Source: Terfezia claveryi (lineage: Eukaryota > Ascomycota > Pezizomycetes > Pezizales > Pezizaceae). From it: DNA of 64,000 nucleotides. The notes beneath the pieces are model-generated. The model did no database searches. It had not been told where the DNA came from and saw only the letters and a program-made list of their open reading frames with translations. This document shows, one piece after another, positions 35,622-45,627 of the stretch. The DNA lies in contig WHUX01000032.1 of assembly GCA_015179025.1 (NCBI GenBank), positions 361,181 to 425,180 on the forward strand. Reading direction: 5' to 3'. How positions within the stretch are numbered: the first letter of the stretch is position 1; each line of letters starts with the position of its first letter. The translations under genes were made by a program, and so were the position numbers.

Positions 35622-37335
35622 GAGTTAGCTACTGGCATTTAAGGTGTGAGGACGGAGGTATTAGCTCTACTTGCAATTCCTATAATAGTTATCTATGAAC
35701 AAGCTTAGTCCTAGCTTTTGGGCTCTGCGATACTAAGTACCCCGTGCCATAGACCAACATTACTGATATACCTACGGATGTATCCAGCCCGCTGTGACGG
35801 GTGAACTTCTAGAAAATTTTTGTAACTATGCAGTCCTCATACGCTCAAGGAACTGCGGAGAGGAAGACGTCTGCATGAGAGTCCGGCGCCTCATTCGTTT
35901 GCCAATTCTAAACGTTGTGGATTATCTAGATAATCCATTCCCATAATATACTGAGGGGTTACATTGCCGCATAACACTCTGTCCCATCTAGTTTTTCTTC
36001 GTACTCCTAGGCATCTGATATTGGTGTATTGGTAAATATGGATATTGGTTCGCAATAACGATACCTGTGAACATTAACAGTTTTTCCAGGCTCATCCTCT
36101 TGACCATATTCTTAGATGTGTTCTCAGCGCAACCCGCATTATCCAAACCTACTTTCTTCCAAAGTGTGCCCTGGTCTGTATCAACCTATGCCATGTTCCG
36201 CTTTTGAGAACATTCTGGCCTGAACGTAGGTTAGACCTGAGGGTTGAGATTGGCGATTTTGTCCATCATTCAGTTGAGCCTCCTGGTTCAGAGTCACCCT
36301 TCCAATTATATATAGAGCTCCCTGGGATAAGTGGTGGGTTCTGTAGTGAAGGAATTGAAGATAGCATCGTAGCATGTAATTCATCTCTTTATCCTGGGGC
36401 ACTATAGCTCCTGAATCCTCATGATACAACACCAAACCCGAAACCGACTTTCTGTCTTTTGGGAGAAGTAGTCTGGTTCGCACGGGAGAAGCTCCAAACG
36501 CGCTCTCAGGTCGAGTTATAGATAGTCGCGCCGCCGCCTTATTATTCACCCTATTCTGGATCAAATCTCCTCCCTAAATTTTCTCAATATCAGTCCCAAG
36601 CTTTCTCGAAGTGTATCCACATTGGGTATTCTTGCAAACATATTTCACCTCGCCATCCAGAACGTCATATTTTTCTTGTTCCGACACTCCCATCGATATC
36701 GTTTGCCATCCTAGAAGTAGTTGTCAAGATTAAGATACAAGCCCAAAGTAATTTGTTTCCACCAGGATAAGCTCCTAATCCTCCCACCTCCGTGTGCATA
36801 ACAATGAACTCTGCAAAAAAAGCAGTCCAACGACTCATCAACCTAGTGGCACGGCGATTGCACACAAATCCACCTTATATCCCCTCCCATCTCTCTCCCC
36901 TGTCCCTTCCTTTCTGTCTTCCTCCCTAGTCAAAATTCACCCATGCAAATCCCACACAAACAACACATCTCGAAATAGTCAAACGAATAAGTCAAACGTC
37001 AAAAATCAACCATTTCAAACGTCCACAAAAGCCCAAGAACAAATTAACTGTTGATATCTGATTTCAAAAATGGGTGAGAGCATACTTAGCTATATCATCT
37101 TCTCATTTGAGCTACTGAGTGGTGGAGATGGGTTTGACAAGAGCAAACCGCCCTGACATCAAACCACCTCAAACTTCACACCCCACACATTTCCTCGTTT
37201 TTTTTCCCCTCATTGTATTCTCATTAGAAACCTTTTTCCTTCAACCTTCTGGTTTTTATTTTCTTACCAGTCAAATACTCCTTTCAGCAATAATGCTTCT
37301 CTTGCGTTCATTCATAACTAACAAACATCTTCTAG
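35622..37335. other. Anonymous stretch with one micro-insertion
   Basis: A minus-strand frame 36181-36564 (127 aa) and an overlapping plus-strand frame 36204-36407 have no recognisable domain. The minus-strand frame runs through the micro-insertion at 36469. 37150-37320 is pyrimidine-rich and probably belongs to an intron upstream of the next gene (CATAACTAACAAACATCTTCTAG acts as branch and acceptor). Confidence 0.35.
36469..36483 (+). mobile_element. TAGTCTGG-type micro-insertion (15 bp)
   Basis: TAGTCTGGTTCGCAC is flanked by GGGAGAAG at 36461-36468 and 36484-36491, a perfect 8-bp duplication. Confidence 0.8.
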
Positions 37336-37934
37336 CGAACCAAATTTAAATCAATTTCATTGATTCACAGTCGACAATTATATGTCCGAATTCAAAGGTG
37401 GGAGTGAACATACCTTGTCGTATGCTCAAATTTGAGCTGGTACGGGCGGCGACGGGGAAGCTTATCATGAACCAAATCTCAAATACCCCACATTCCCTTA
37501 CACTTTCCTTCCCGTTTCCTTTTATTTCACTCATCTTCATAGTTTTTGCCCTTCCATGATAAAAGAAACCGCTATTGCGTTCTCTCATAACTAACTAACT
37601 TGGGTCAGACTACAAATACCAACTACCTACAGTAAAACTGTTTTCAACGGAGCCGCCCCACTCCTTGATGAACAAGGAAAAATTTATATTATAATCAACT
37701 ATCCATCCTCTTCACTACGAAATGGTTTAAGCTACATCGGGGTAAGTGATGTGATTCAAGAGGGGAAAGCGAAGGAGCTTGACCAGCTTTCCGGATCCAC
37801 ACTTCACCCCAATCCTGCCTGCAGTGATGCAAAGTAAGCCTCCTTCGTAGAAAACATGTCCAAGCGCAGTTCAGGTTGTAATTGGCTAACATCTCTTTTC
37901 AAGTTCAGACACTCTGGTGGATAAAAGGGGCTAG
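37336..37934 (+). CDS. Unknown spliced gene, 3' part
   Basis: Three exons join in phase: 37336-37397, 37609-37833 and 37904-37934 (TAG). The 211-bp intron starts GTGGGA and ends with a CTAACTAACTTGGGTCAG branch/acceptor. The 70-bp one runs GTAAGC..GGCTAACATCTCTTTTCAAG. The peptide includes SISLIHSRQLYVRIQRLQIP, then TVFNGAAPLLDEQGK and IYIIINYPSSSLRNGLSYIG, and ends in a polar tail (HPNPACSDANSDTLVDKRG). An upstream acceptor (TCTTCTAG at 37335) shows that the 5' part is missing from the model. A related intron-like sequence (CAAGTAAGCCTCTTTC..AGCTAACCTCTCTGAAG) recurs at 38018-38099. No family recognised. Confidence 0.45.
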
Positions 37935-38626
37935 AATCAGGACGACTACTCATCGTGTGAACGACAAGGCTCTCCGCAAAGCGTTGCGGTGACTGCCTTG
38001 AATTCGAGCATGGGATCAAGTAAGCCTCTTTCTATTTTGGGAACATTCTGCTACTGGTGTACGTACTTCAGATTGTAATAATAGCTAACCTCTCTGAAGC
38101 TCAAACCAAGCGCGCAGACTCGAGGTTACGCGGCATAAGAAAGGCCGAGTTGCGGTGTTGCCTGGCTAATGAATACGGGTACCTTTGTTGGGGTAATATA
38201 TACGGATCTAGAACTACAGACCCACATGAACTTTACATGTATTAAGGTTCCGCACATGTGCTTCTTACGATGTTCCATATGGACTCAACAGTATGCATGT
38301 GAGCCTTCAGATGTACGTCCATACATGTATATATACCTTGTGTATTTCCCACTTTACTGTGGATTGCATCGATTCAGTTCAATACAAACTATCTATTCCT
38401 TCGTCTCTTCACTGTGTTCGCACGGCTTCACATTGATATTCGTTCATTCCTTCACTGGAATCACAGCTCGCCGCTCACCTAATTCTTATACACAGTACAT
38501 AGTTATATGATACAATGAACATAGATATTTGGTTGGCTGTACAGATGATCCTCGTTATAGCCATACCCTCCGGACTGGGGGAAGTATGCTTGTAACCAAT
38601 ATATGCTTATAGAAAGAGAAAATTTG
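37935..38626. other. Intergenic region
   Basis: Includes the second intron-like sequence at 38018-38099, which suggests a partial duplication or further exons not resolved. 38169-38510 is an open frame of Cys/Tyr/Phe-rich, chance-like composition. Confidence 0.35.
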
Positions 38627-39540
38627 TTAACTATGCAATAAAACTAGCGGGGGGTAGGAAAGCCTGTGGAATGACCCAAGAAATATTAGGCATGTATACA
38701 AATAACAAAGAGACATCAGGGAGAGGAAGAGGGGGCTCCAGAAGGACCTCAAAAAATCGGTAATCCTGCGCTGGACGTGCTGACGCCTGCATTCAACCTC
38801 AAGTATTTCAATCATTTTTCTCTCACGCTTGAGCACATCTTGTAGCTCAGTGGTATTTAGCTGTGGGGTCACCCTGAAGTGAGAAGAGAAGCAATTCTTC
38901 AATTTAATGATAAAGCTGCATGAGGTGTTACCAGACGGAGCTTCGTCAATCATTAGAGTCTCAGTTATTGACCTATTCATGGAATCAAGCCGTGTTTTGA
39001 ACCCCAGGGTGAAGGGACAATGTAAAAGAACTGGAGATTTGGTGTATCTCAAGGTGGGCTGCGTCGGCTCCTCATTCTGCGCCGGATTTCTGCCAGCTGC
39101 GTTATCGCTTCAGAGTAGGGTAACTGACCTCCGGTCCGGTCACGGCTGCCTAGTTAGGAAGTACTCTGGTTGAACAACCCCTGTTAGTGGTACTACTTCT
39201 TAACAGAACTCGATGGCCTATGAACGACTACTCTTTCTCTACCATAGGAAGCGTAATCTAAAGTCAGACTATATCTCTCCCATTTCTCCAGGCTTAGAAT
39301 TCTCTTCCGGCCTTTAACAAGTTCCTTGAACTTATATGTACGAAATTTCACGAAATATTCAGCTCGAAAGGCAAGCTCTCTAGAAGGGCAATCTATTACA
39401 AACACAACAGATCGAATACTACTCTTTCCAACATCTACCAACGCGGAATCTATACAGGTGTAAAGTAACTGCTGCTTTGCAAGAGCGTCACGGACCTTAC
39501 ATTCTGGGAGACTCTGATCTTCGAAGATGTGTTGTTGCAA
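38627..39540 (-). CDS. Unknown membrane-anchored protein, 5' end unresolved
   Basis: Two exons join in phase: 39540-39197 and 39107-38627 (825 nt with stop), across an 89-bp intron GTAGTA..TCTGAAG with a CTAAC branch. The first part has RSVVFVIDCPSRELAFRAEY and RKRILSLEKWERYSLTLDY. The second has a coiled-coil-like TTELQDVLKRERKMIEILE and ends in a hydrophobic segment SPLFLSLMSLCYLYTCLIFL, a likely C-terminal membrane anchor. No ATG starts the open frame, so a first exon near 39600 (MDAAESVEVVWASPPQPEP in another frame) is possible but phase did not fit. A TACTCTGGTTGAAC relic lies inside the intron. No family recognised. Confidence 0.55.
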
Positions 39541-39679
39541 CTGGCTCTGGCTGTGGTGGAGATGCCCAGACTACCTCTACACTTTCTGCTGCATCCATGC
39601 CTGTGATCGTTGGAGGTCTCGCCAGCAAGCCAAGAAGCGGAGCAAGAGACTGCAACTGGAGACTAGTAGGAGCCGTAGG

Positions 39680-42600
39680 ATGGGAACACAAGTGTTGGAG
39701 ATGGATACGATACCGACATCTAGGCCGAAAAAAGCAGAAGAAGAGGGAAGATTTGCTGGATACTGGCGGGTTTCTCCAGGCACAAGGATACCAAATTGCC
39801 AATGGATGGACGAGATTATTCAAATGGCGATGAATACCCTACCAGATAACTTCCCCGAGTTTTTGAAAAATGGGGTGTGTGAGCTGCTGATCGATCGAAA
39901 TGACGGTTCTATTACGAGCATTCCATGTACAAGAGGGCAACCGGGAGTTCATGTGACGGATAGACCACTTTCACGTCGAAGGTTTAACATCAATACTGGA
40001 TTAGCAATCGATGGCCCAGAGCAAGAGCCCCAACAGAAAAAGCCGTCCTGGGTCTTTTCGTGGGAAAACGGCCATCTCATGGAACCAGATGACTACTTTC
40101 ACTGCCGTGTTTTCTGGTATTACACCGCGAATGGTCATATGCTTGAACGAGGTTATCCTAATGAACTCGATGGTCCACCTCCAAGACGCACTCGAATCCC
40201 CTTCATTGCGATTGTTCAAGAGGTGCGTGTTGATGGGTTCGAACCAACTGATACGCGGTTCCCAAGATTGCGGAGGTTTGATATCACACTGGATTTGAAT
40301 GCTATAGACCAAGCTAGAATGAGATAGGGTTTCATACAGCCCCCATATCACAAACGAATCCTGAAGCAGATAAGGAAAGAATTGGGTCTCAGCAAGTTTG
40401 GATATGTCTGTAAAACAGATGGAGCCGGAGTTGACGAGTCCGACAATGAACTAGTTAATGAGAGTCTTGATGGAACACGGCATTTTAGATTGGACCCTCC
40501 AAAACGGGACACTGAGCTATATCCAGATTCCTGGTTGCGAGGCGAGGGTATTGACAGGGGCTACATAGTTAATCATTTTCGAGAGGAGGCTGATGGGACC
40601 CAAGGCGCCCCCAAGCTTCTGCCATCTGCTCCGAAGCTGGCTGCAGCCTCCGAGGATATAGCTAGGGCCAGTTTAGCTGGGAGACCTATATGTGGGATCC
40701 TTCCCCCTATTGGGCAAGTGTCACCGAATATGCAAAGTGATGCAGGTCCAGAAAATGCCCCCCCAAAGCATGGGCCTATCACGCAGCTAGCTGGATCAAC
40801 GCCTGCAGTAGCATGGTACAAGAAGAATGTTGAGTGTCACCGGCTCACTACTTCTGCGACCGCACAGGGTGCTAGTTTACGGAATCCATCCCACACGACT
40901 GAATTGAAGGCTGCCAACACAAATAATTCGGCCCAGATCCGTCCTCGTCTATGGAATCCGCGATATCTCATTGCGAATGCGCGTGTTGGCACTCCCTCAA
41001 CTCCGGCTGATAGGAATTCCTCCACAATAGCACCCACTGGCGTATCGAATCCAGTACAAGAAACTTCCTCAATATCACAGGGCTCATGCGCCTTGATCAC
41101 TGAGTCTGAAGGTTCAGTGCAAGGGTCTCCTCCTGTGGCCTCTAGTGTGCGAAATGCAAGCTCCCCCACAACACAGGCCTTGCAGGGAATTTTCACCGAG
41201 GTACGCGAAAGAGACAGAATGCCTTTCATTGGCAGGGTCGAAATTCAAGCACATGGTATACCAGGAGGTATTCAGAAGATTTTAGATTTAGGAAAACACC
41301 AGACAATTAGCTGTGATAAAAAGGGGTTGAAACAGATTTGGTTGAAGATTATGATGGAAATTGCTGCAGTCAAAGTTAGGGAAGATGTGTTGGCAGAGAG
41401 ATGGTTAGAAGGCATGGTAACGGGGTCAAATACGGTAACGGGGTCAAATACGGTAACGGCGTCGAGTGTAGGAAACGCACCTATGGGCTCTGTCCAGAGA
41501 GATGAGATCTCACCCTGTTATCCCACTACCGATGCAGTCAGCCGACCACTCGCATACATAAAACACTGTCGAGATCCGGTGGAACAAGTAGAAGATAACA
41601 TGCATACCCCGTTAAAGCAGTTTGATGTTGTGGGGGATGAAACAGCGAGCCCGGGTGAGGACAGTGGGGATTTGTGGGCTGAGTACATTGATAATAGGAC
41701 CTCCAAACAACAACAATGGATTCAAAGTCGAAAGATCGAAGATGAAACTGAACTAGGGTCTACGTATATGGAGAATCCTACACCAAGAGATAACATGGAA
41801 GCAAAGGACGAGCGCGTTGACAATGAGGACTTGGGCAATGCCGAGGAAGTTCCCACTGGGAACGAGAACTTGCACTATGGTGTTCAAGATTTAGAGGGGA
41901 TTGAGGAAAAGCGTGGCCTCCAAGATGATAGGTTGTATTGGGATGATGGGAGGTATGAAAAGGATACAGAAAAGAAAGAGAATGATTCTGCCCCATGTGC
42001 CCAAGAAGAGGGAAAGACCTGGGGTTTATGTCTTCGGGGTGGTGCTGGACCTGGTGACGCAGTGTTTGATGAAGATGATAGTGAGCGGGAAACGCTGCGA
42101 CTATTATGGGTTGAAATTGCGGCTGCATTGGGACAGAGAAGGCTCACACGATTGGCCATTCATGAAACAGAAACAATGTCCATGGCAGATGGTTGGGAGC
42201 GTTCTCCGAGGGAGCACTACCCGACCCCGCTCACTTCACCTGCTAGACCCTCCACAGCCTTAGACCTGGCCTCTGCTCAACTTCCACCCTCAGCCCGGGA
42301 ATTTGTCAATTCCCCTCGGAGGCCAGTGCGAGGCTCATTAAACGTACTAGCACAGATGTTACAGCGGACTACCGCACTGGGAGTCGAGGAGGGAGAATTC
42401 GTTTCTACTGGGTCTACTTCAGTTGAGGAATCCCGACTCTCCAACGCAGGTGATCAACTTCAAGCATATTCAACGGCAACAGCGGCAGGAGGTGCTGGCG
42501 GTGGAAGTCAGTCAAGTGCAAGAGGCGCCGATGTCCCTAGTCTGCTAACAAATATTGTTAATTTACACCACTCCAGGAGCCGATTGCCTATACTCGGGCA

Positions 42601-43593
42601 ACCACATATTGCCCTCTTAGATGCAGTTGTCGCGGATGAATCACAAGCACTAAGTCTTGGTGACAGCCATGACAATTCTTCCGCAAACGGCAGGGTATCT
42701 CCGCAAAACTTGAGGTGGCTTAGAACGAACATTCCCATTCCTGAAACTCCCCAGGGGTCCATGCTCTCTGAATTCGAGAATCCAGTGGACACGGGTCAGG
42801 TTGATGAGGATCCAGAAGAGTTGGCCCGGAGGCAACAAGCTGGGAATAGTGGGGATATACAGTCTATGGACGTGATTTTGCACAATGCTGAAAGGGTGGT
42901 CCACGAAGTCACATCCTCATACTATCAGGAGCCTGGTGCGGGAAGGGACGTGAGGGGATGGTTAGACCGATGTCAACTGGAACACAGGCGCCGGGTAGAA
43001 TGGGAAGTGTCGCTCCTTCGTCTAAGACCTAGAGGTTTAACGACAGAAGAATATCAACAAATGTTGTGCGACAGAGCTGAACATTGGGATCGCCTATACA
43101 ATCTAATATCCATCGGTCCTCGACCTCATCCGTCACTGACACCAATTGTTGAGGATATTGATGAAGAGGAGGGGGAAGTATTGCACACTGATGTGGAGGC
43201 AGCAACGTCACGCATGTTGGTGCCGAATCCCCTAGAGCATGGACTTCCCCGAAGAGAAACGATCGATAGGGCAGTTGAGGGGCCTGAGGACGAAATTGGA
43301 GGTCCCGATCTACCCATGACCAGCCATCGGTAGGTGCTAGCCATATCGACTCTAAATAATATTATGTCCTAACCTGTGTTTCAAGTAGCGATTGGGCTAC
43401 AGTAGGAGAGGTAGATGCTGTGGGCAGCCAAGGGGAAGAGCAAGGATCGGAGAGTAGGGAATCGGAGAATGAGGAATCGAATGATGGGTATGAGGAACTC
43501 CCAGATATTGGGAACGAAGCGGAGGAATGGCAAATGGATTGGACAGATGTTACGGATCAATCCAATCTAAGTGGCCAGTGGAAGTTTCGATGA
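39680..43593 (+). CDS. Long unknown protein, about 1285 codons, with one in-frame TAG
   Basis: The frame is open from 39680 (ATG) to 43329 except for a single TAG at 40325-40327. It is joined by a 56-bp intron 43330-43385 (GTAGGT, branch CCTAACC, TTTCAAG) to a last acidic exon ending TGA at 43591-43593. The part before the TAG (about 215 codons) includes VFSWENGHLMEPDDYFHCRV and RIPFIAIVQEVRVDGFEP. Just after it comes QPPYHKRILKQIRKELGLS, which reads as a natural continuation. The remaining thousand residues are Ser/Glu/Pro-rich and mostly disordered. They include a short tandem repeat GSNTVT (41415-41460) and a C-terminal Arg/Glu-helix region (GWLDRCQLEHRRRVEWEVSL). The TAG may be a mutation, a readthrough site, or lie in an intron (donor GAG|GTGCGT at about 40221, acceptor CATACAG at 40342, phase 0). 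No family recognised. Confidence 0.6.
41415..41460 (+). repeat. 18-bp tandem repeat in coding sequence
   Basis: About two and a half copies of an 18-bp unit (GGTAACGGGGTCAAATAC), coding TGSNTV. It keeps the frame. Confidence 0.8.
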
Positions 43594-44345
43594 GGGTTGA
43601 TATACGAAAGTATAATCAGTGGAGGTTTTTCCACCATGAAGGCTTTGAAAGAATCTTGGGGGGAGGTGGGTTGATCCCTGGGAGGCGTTCAATGAATATT
43701 ATTCATATTGCTTTTGAATTCCGGTAGGGTCATCTAGGTCTTGTTGTTCGCAGTCGTTTAAGATAATTCTAGTAAAGAACTGCTTCATGGGCGGGTAAAT
43801 TCCAGTGCTTAATAGGATCGTTGTTGTGTTTGACCAACCATAGAAGGAAGGCGGGACGACAGGTCTTGGCGTGGGTTGACTTTTTTCTTTTCATAAACTC
43901 ATTACTCAGATGATGGTCTAATCAAAAGTGTGATGCATTATCATACTATGAGCTAGCAAATGGTCGTTTAGGACGCAAATAGTGAGCCTTCCGCTTATCT
44001 ACTTCTAAGGGATCGTCACATTCATTCAAATTTAAACCAACATTCGATGTTTAATTTTTCCCAGTTAGAGGATATTTCTAATGCTATTGCTGTACACAAG
44101 TAACAGTAAGTAAAGTTTTGTACTTATAATTATTCTTCATAATACTAGTTTGATATAGTAGGTACTATAGGCTTTAAGATTGAGGCAGAACGAGTTAATT
44201 GAGGCTGGCTGGATCTGTTTGATAACCAGACTATGTTTTAATGTGGCTTGGTTGGTTTAATTGAGACTAGACGGGTCTAATTGAGGCCGGGTGGGTTTTA
44301 TTTAGCCTCGTATTAACCAGTCTGTTGTCTTTGGGGGGAGTTGCG

Positions 44346-44361
44346 TGCCAACCAGACTAGA
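44346..44361 (-). mobile_element. CCAGACTA-type micro-insertion (16 bp)
   Basis: TGCCAACCAGACTAGA (complement of TAGTCTGGTTGGCA) is flanked by GAGTTGCG at 44338-44345 and 44362-44369. Confidence 0.75.
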
Positions 44362-44410
44362 GAGTTGCGAGGTCAAAAATATGATCTGAATACGGGGCAA
44401 GGTTTTATTT

Positions 44411-44420
44411 CAACCAGACT
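44411..44420 (-). mobile_element. CCAGACTA-type micro-insertion (10-11 bp)
   Basis: CAACCAGACT(A) is flanked by AGGTTTTATTT at 44400-44410 and 44421-44431. The duplication is 10-11 bp, depending on which side the shared A is counted. Confidence 0.75.
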
Positions 44421-45059
44421 AGGTTTTATTTAGCTTTGGCGGGTCTGATTTAGGTTTTCATATGTTCAATAGGTATCGGTTTGTCATTAGTTGTATTTGC
44501 CTTAAATTTTGTTCTGATTCCGGCTGGTCCTTGCTCTTATATTCTGAGTTAATATAAGGTGGTTTCGAGAAACTCACGTAAACCTATATAAGCTTGTTCC
44601 CAAGAGCCCGTATCGGGTGATTCCGAGCAAGTCATATAAGCTCATAAAGCCTTTTTCCAATAGTCCGTAACATATGATCACAAGAAACTCATCGCCTTCA
44701 ATCGGAGCTTGCTCTAAACTATCTTCACAGTTATCTATATAAACTACCATTTCTTTCGATTCCCACTTCTGCTGTCTCCCATGATTGCATTGCATAGTCT
44801 TTACACTGTCTGCTTGGCACAGGCCCCTCCGTAGGGAGGTCCTCTTTATGTTCAACTTCTATTATAAAACAAAAAGAATCCCCTCAATTTAATTAAGTAA
44901 TGCAGGATTATGGAGTTGAACGATTTGTTGGCGCTAACGCCACGGTGAACGGTTTGGCGCAATTGCGGATAGCGCCCCATTGACAAATCGATATGGGCTA
45001 GAACCGGACCATGATGAGCCACCCCGCGTGGATTCGGACAAGCTGCAACTACGAGGAGT

Positions 45060-45613
45060 GCACCCCTATCTATGTAGTAGTGACCCCTCCGTGGCACGAG
45101 ACTACAACCAGACTACCCCTCCATACCCCTCCATACCTCCATATACTCTGGTTGGCACAAGCTAGTCTGGTTGGCACAAGCCCCTCGTAGAGGCCCTCCA
45201 TACGCCCTATCGGACAGTCAGAGACTAGTAGGTTCCCCTGTGCCAACCAGACTAGGTCCCCTACCTTTGATCGAGTCTTATCTGGTTGGCACAAATCAGA
45301 CTACTCGTAGAGAACAACTAGTCTGGCGGGGGGCTTGTGCCAACCAGACTACAACTAGTCTGGTTAGAACAACAACCTCCTTTGCCTTAGTCTGGTTGCC
45401 TTTGCCTATCACCCTTGTGCCAACCAGGCTAGTCTCTGCTTTAGCGATGCGAATGGCTAGTGTCTTGGCATGAGACTACAACCAGGCTACCTATCACTAG
45501 CCTCGTAGTAACCAGTCTGTTGTCTCTTGGGATTTGCGACGTCACGAAACCTGGGTACGAGGTAGTGCAAGCCAGACTAGGTACGAGGCTAACCTATCAC
45601 CCCCTCCTGTGGA
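45060..45613. repeat. Cluster of nested TAGTCTGG motifs
   Basis: At least ten copies of TAGTCTGGTTGGCACAAG or its complement lie in both orientations within about 550 bp. Examples are about 45145, 45164, 45242, 45280 (partial), 45337, 45355, 45393 (partial), 45416 and 45561. Head-to-head pairs occur (AACCAGACTACAACTAGTCTGGTT at about 45341-45364). Several copies continue with GCCCCTCGTAGAGG or its complement. No coding sequence; frames through it are artefacts. Confidence 0.75.
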
Positions 45614-45627
45614 GGGTATTGCAACCA

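Larger units (their letters stand above)
43594..45059. other. Non-coding stretch with degenerate repeats
   Basis: 44190-44330 has degenerate units containing TTAATTGAGRC and GGGT(C/T)TAATT. Two clean micro-insertions (44346, 44411) and several relics of the AACCAGACTA motif are present. No gene seen. Confidence 0.45.

Noticed and set aside
41778..42263. Overlapping frames on both strands in the 1285-codon gene
   Set aside because: Shadows of the long coding frame.
44980..45165. Possible small gene on the plus strand before the cluster
   Set aside because: Frame depends on the motif repeats and lacks any domain or consistent splice sites.
45171..45473. 100-codon frame in the motif cluster
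   Set aside because: Repeats the translation of TAGTCTGGTTGGCAC (VWLAQA/ANQT-like); an artefact of the nested insertions.
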